Of a stretch of 7,995 bases of DNA, positions 6,340 to 7,995 are shown in pieces. The notes below the pieces were generated by a model. That model searched no databases, was not told the origin of the DNA, and saw only the letters and a list, made by a program, of their open reading frames with translations. The DNA is taken from NCBI GenBank assembly GCA_030832235.1, contig JAURJO010000252.1, positions 1 through 7,995 of the forward strand. The letters are read 5' to 3'. The stretch comes from Verrucomicrobiota bacterium. Its GTDB lineage: Bacteria; Verrucomicrobiota; Verrucomicrobiia; Opitutales; Opitutaceae. The position numbers were made by a program, and so were the translations under genes. Numbering within the stretch: the stretch's first letter is position 1; every line of letters begins with the position of its first letter.

Positions 6340-7995
6340 TCAGAAAGTACCCTTGAGGCCGACGGCCCAGAGGGAGGCGTAATCGATCCGCTGGCGGAAG
6401 CGGGCCACGGCGGGGGTGCTCGGACCGTAGATTTTCACATCCTCGGTGGCGTCGCCGATGTTGCGGAAATTGTAGAACAACGCGATCCGGGGTCGCAGGG
6501 TGATCTCACCGACGACGTCGACGTACAGACGCTTGGAGGTCCAGTTGAAGGTACCGGGTTCGATGCTCGCGCCGGTGAGGACGTTGTTGCGGGACGTGCC
6601 GCGGTAATTCCAGTTCACCCGCACGTTGTAGCGCGGCCGGGTGAGGCTCACGCCCCAGTTCATGCTGCGGGGAATGAAGCCGGGGAAGGAGATGGTTTCG
6701 TCGCCGACGACCCGCTGGGAGGTGGCGTTGGCGAAGACCTGCACGCCGCGCGCCCAGGGCGGCAGAAAGGTGAGGGCCTGCTTGTAATTGAAATCCACCC
6801 CCTCCGTGCGGACCACGCCGGGCACATTGTACTGCGTCGCGACGTCATATCCGCCGTACTCCCCCGGATCGATGTCGTAGAGCGCGAGGAACTCCGGGGT
6901 GGGGGCGAAGACCGTCGCGCCGAAGAAGTTTCTGATATTGCGGCGGAACGCTCCGACCGAGAACTGCCCGACACCTTCAAGGTAGCGCTCGATACGCACG
7001 TTCAGCGTGCGGGCGCTCCACGCCTTGATCGCGGCGTTGTTGAGGGTGATGCGGTTGCCCGCCGAGGGCGGGTTGCTGGTGTCGGGCAGGGTAAAACCGC
7101 CGGCATACTGGTTGAAGTTGGGGCGTCCCACCGATTGGTTGAAGGCGACCCGGGCGACGAGGTTCTCCCGCAGGTTGTAGCTGGCGTTGAGGCTCGGGAA
7201 CAGACGCAGGTACTCCTTCGTGGCGCGGGCGCCGCGGTCGAGGTAGGTCAGTTGGGAAACGCCGAGGGCGTTCGTGGTCGGCACGATCAGCAGGGGCGCG
7301 CCGGTGGCTCCCCGGAGAATCCGGCCCTGCGCGTCGCGCTGGTAGTTCAGCGTTGGGTCGCTCAGCGGACCTTCTCCCTGAACGTTGGTCTGCTCGGCGC
7401 GAACGCCGCCGACCAGCTTCAGCCGGTTCTGCAGCAGAGCGAGGTCGCCGCGCGCGTAGACGGAGGAGACGAGTTCCTCCGAACGCTTCGAGGCGGCCAC
7501 CTGGTTTCGGTAATAGGTGTTCGCGTTGAGGGAATACTGCCCCGGGTTGGCGGCCCAATGCTCGAAAATCTTGCGGTTGCTGGGTGACTCCAGCCGCGGG
7601 AATCCGAAGGGAAGGATGCGCTGCGAATAGATGGGGTCGAAAAACGGCACCGGGCTGTCGTCCCCGCCCGCCGGCGCGGTGCTGGCGCGGCCGTCCTTGC
7701 CGAGAAAGCTGTAGGTGCCGGTGCCACCGCGGAGGTCGCGCATGCTATGGCGCAGGTCGAAGCCGGCCTTCAGGACAAAGGGAAGTCGGGTGGCGAAAGC
7801 CCGTCGCAAGCTGCCGTAGGCGGACCGTTGCCGGTCGACGTTCACGTCGTCCTGCGTCGTGGTTGTTGTGATCGCGTAGGTCGAAAGCGCGTAGGGGTCG
7901 ACCGGCGCGCCGCTTTGTCCGTCGCGCACCGCGATCTCGCCGGGCCGCAGGTAGAAGATGCGGTTGAAGTCGATCGTCACGTTGGAGCGCTGCAT
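6340..7995 (-). CDS. TonB-dependent outer-membrane receptor, C-terminal beta-barrel (5' end outside window)
   Basis: The visible 551 residues are the barrel part of an active-transport receptor that imports a ligand across the outer membrane using TonB/ExbBD energy. They show alternating aromatic/polar beta strands, repeated short turns and long loops, the segment LFPSLNASYNLRENL beginning near residue 265 followed by SVGRPNF (residues 288-294), as in large TonB receptors of the Xanthomonas/Caulobacter type, and a final strand ending in GLKGTF with the C-terminal Phe needed for Bam-dependent insertion. The reading frame runs to the window edge. The ATG at 7993-7995 is at that edge and is unlikely to be the true start, because the signal peptide, TonB box and plug domain are all missing and must lie upstream. 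The sulfatase follows 21 bp downstream, which suggests a sulfated glycan or another sulfated organic compound as ligand. No SusD-like partner is visible here. Confidence 0.88.
   Translation of the reverse strand: MQRSNVTIDFNRIFYLRPGEIAVRDGQSGAPVDPYALSTYAITTTTTQDDVNVDRQRSAYGSLRRAFATRLPFVLKAGFDLRHSMRDLRGGTGTYSFLGKDGRASTAPAGGDDSPVPFFDPIYSQRILPFGFPRLESPSNRKIFEHWAANPGQYSLNANTYYRNQVAASKRSEELVSSVYARGDLALLQNRLKLVGGVRAEQTNVQGEGPLSDPTLNYQRDAQGRILRGATGAPLLIVPTTNALGVSQLTYLDRGARATKEYLRLFPSLNASYNLRENLVARVAFNQSVGRPNFNQYAGGFTLPDTSNPPSAGNRITLNNAAIKAWSARTLNVRIERYLEGVGQFSVGAFRRNIRNFFGATVFAPTPEFLALYDIDPGEYGGYDVATQYNVPGVVRTEGVDFNYKQALTFLPPWARGVQVFANATSQRVVGDETISFPGFIPRSMNWGVSLTRPRYNVRVNWNYRGTSRNNVLTGASIEPGTFNWTSKRLYVDVVGEITLRPRIALFYNFRNIGDATEDVKIYGPSTPAVARFRQRIDYASLWAVGLKGTF

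Noticed and set aside
7993..7995. ATG at the window edge as the start of the TonB receptor
   Set aside because: A start here would leave the receptor without signal peptide, TonB box and plug domain; the gene almost certainly continues beyond the window.

Overview
The window is a strongly GC-rich bacterial segment with densely packed genes. It carries no RNA gene, insertion sequence, CRISPR array or phage gene that I can recognise. Gene content and protein style (a TonB-dependent receptor next to an exported Cys-type sulfatase, and a glycolate oxidase glcDEF cluster) fit a Gram-negative aerobic heterotroph. Verrucomicrobia, and the Opitutaceae in particular, are my best guess, but this is inferred from style and not proven.

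Layout. Positions 1-102 (+) hold the last 33 codons of an upstream gene, whose tail resembles the C-terminus of DNA/RNA non-specific endonucleases. Positions 187-3976 (+) hold a complete three-gene operon, glcD-glcE-glcF. The first two genes overlap by ATGA, and the second and third are 2 bp apart with a clear Shine-Dalgarno before glcF. Together they encode the two flavin subunits and the iron-sulfur subunit of a membrane-associated 2-hydroxyacid (glycolate or D-lactate) oxidase that would pass electrons to the quinone pool. Positions 3977-4013 form a short convergent junction with a hairpin that looks like a terminator for the minus strand.

Positions 4014-7995 are read on the minus strand, in transcription order: the C-terminal barrel of a TonB-dependent outer-membrane receptor (cut by the window edge), a secreted formylglycine sulfatase, and a classical short-chain dehydrogenase. 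Gaps of 21 and 46 bp suggest one transcript. A plausible role is uptake and desulfation of a sulfated organic substrate, with the dehydrogenase acting in the cytoplasm on an unknown alcohol or ketone.

The two gene blocks converge and need not be related functionally. One speculative link is that sulfated fucose- or rhamnose-rich polysaccharides are broken down through lactaldehyde and lactate, and a GlcDEF-type enzyme could oxidise the resulting 2-hydroxyacid. I found no clearly undescribed system. The points most worth checking are an Asp at the usual catalytic Asn position of the dehydrogenase, the receptor-sulfatase pairing, and the uncertain substrate of the oxidase.
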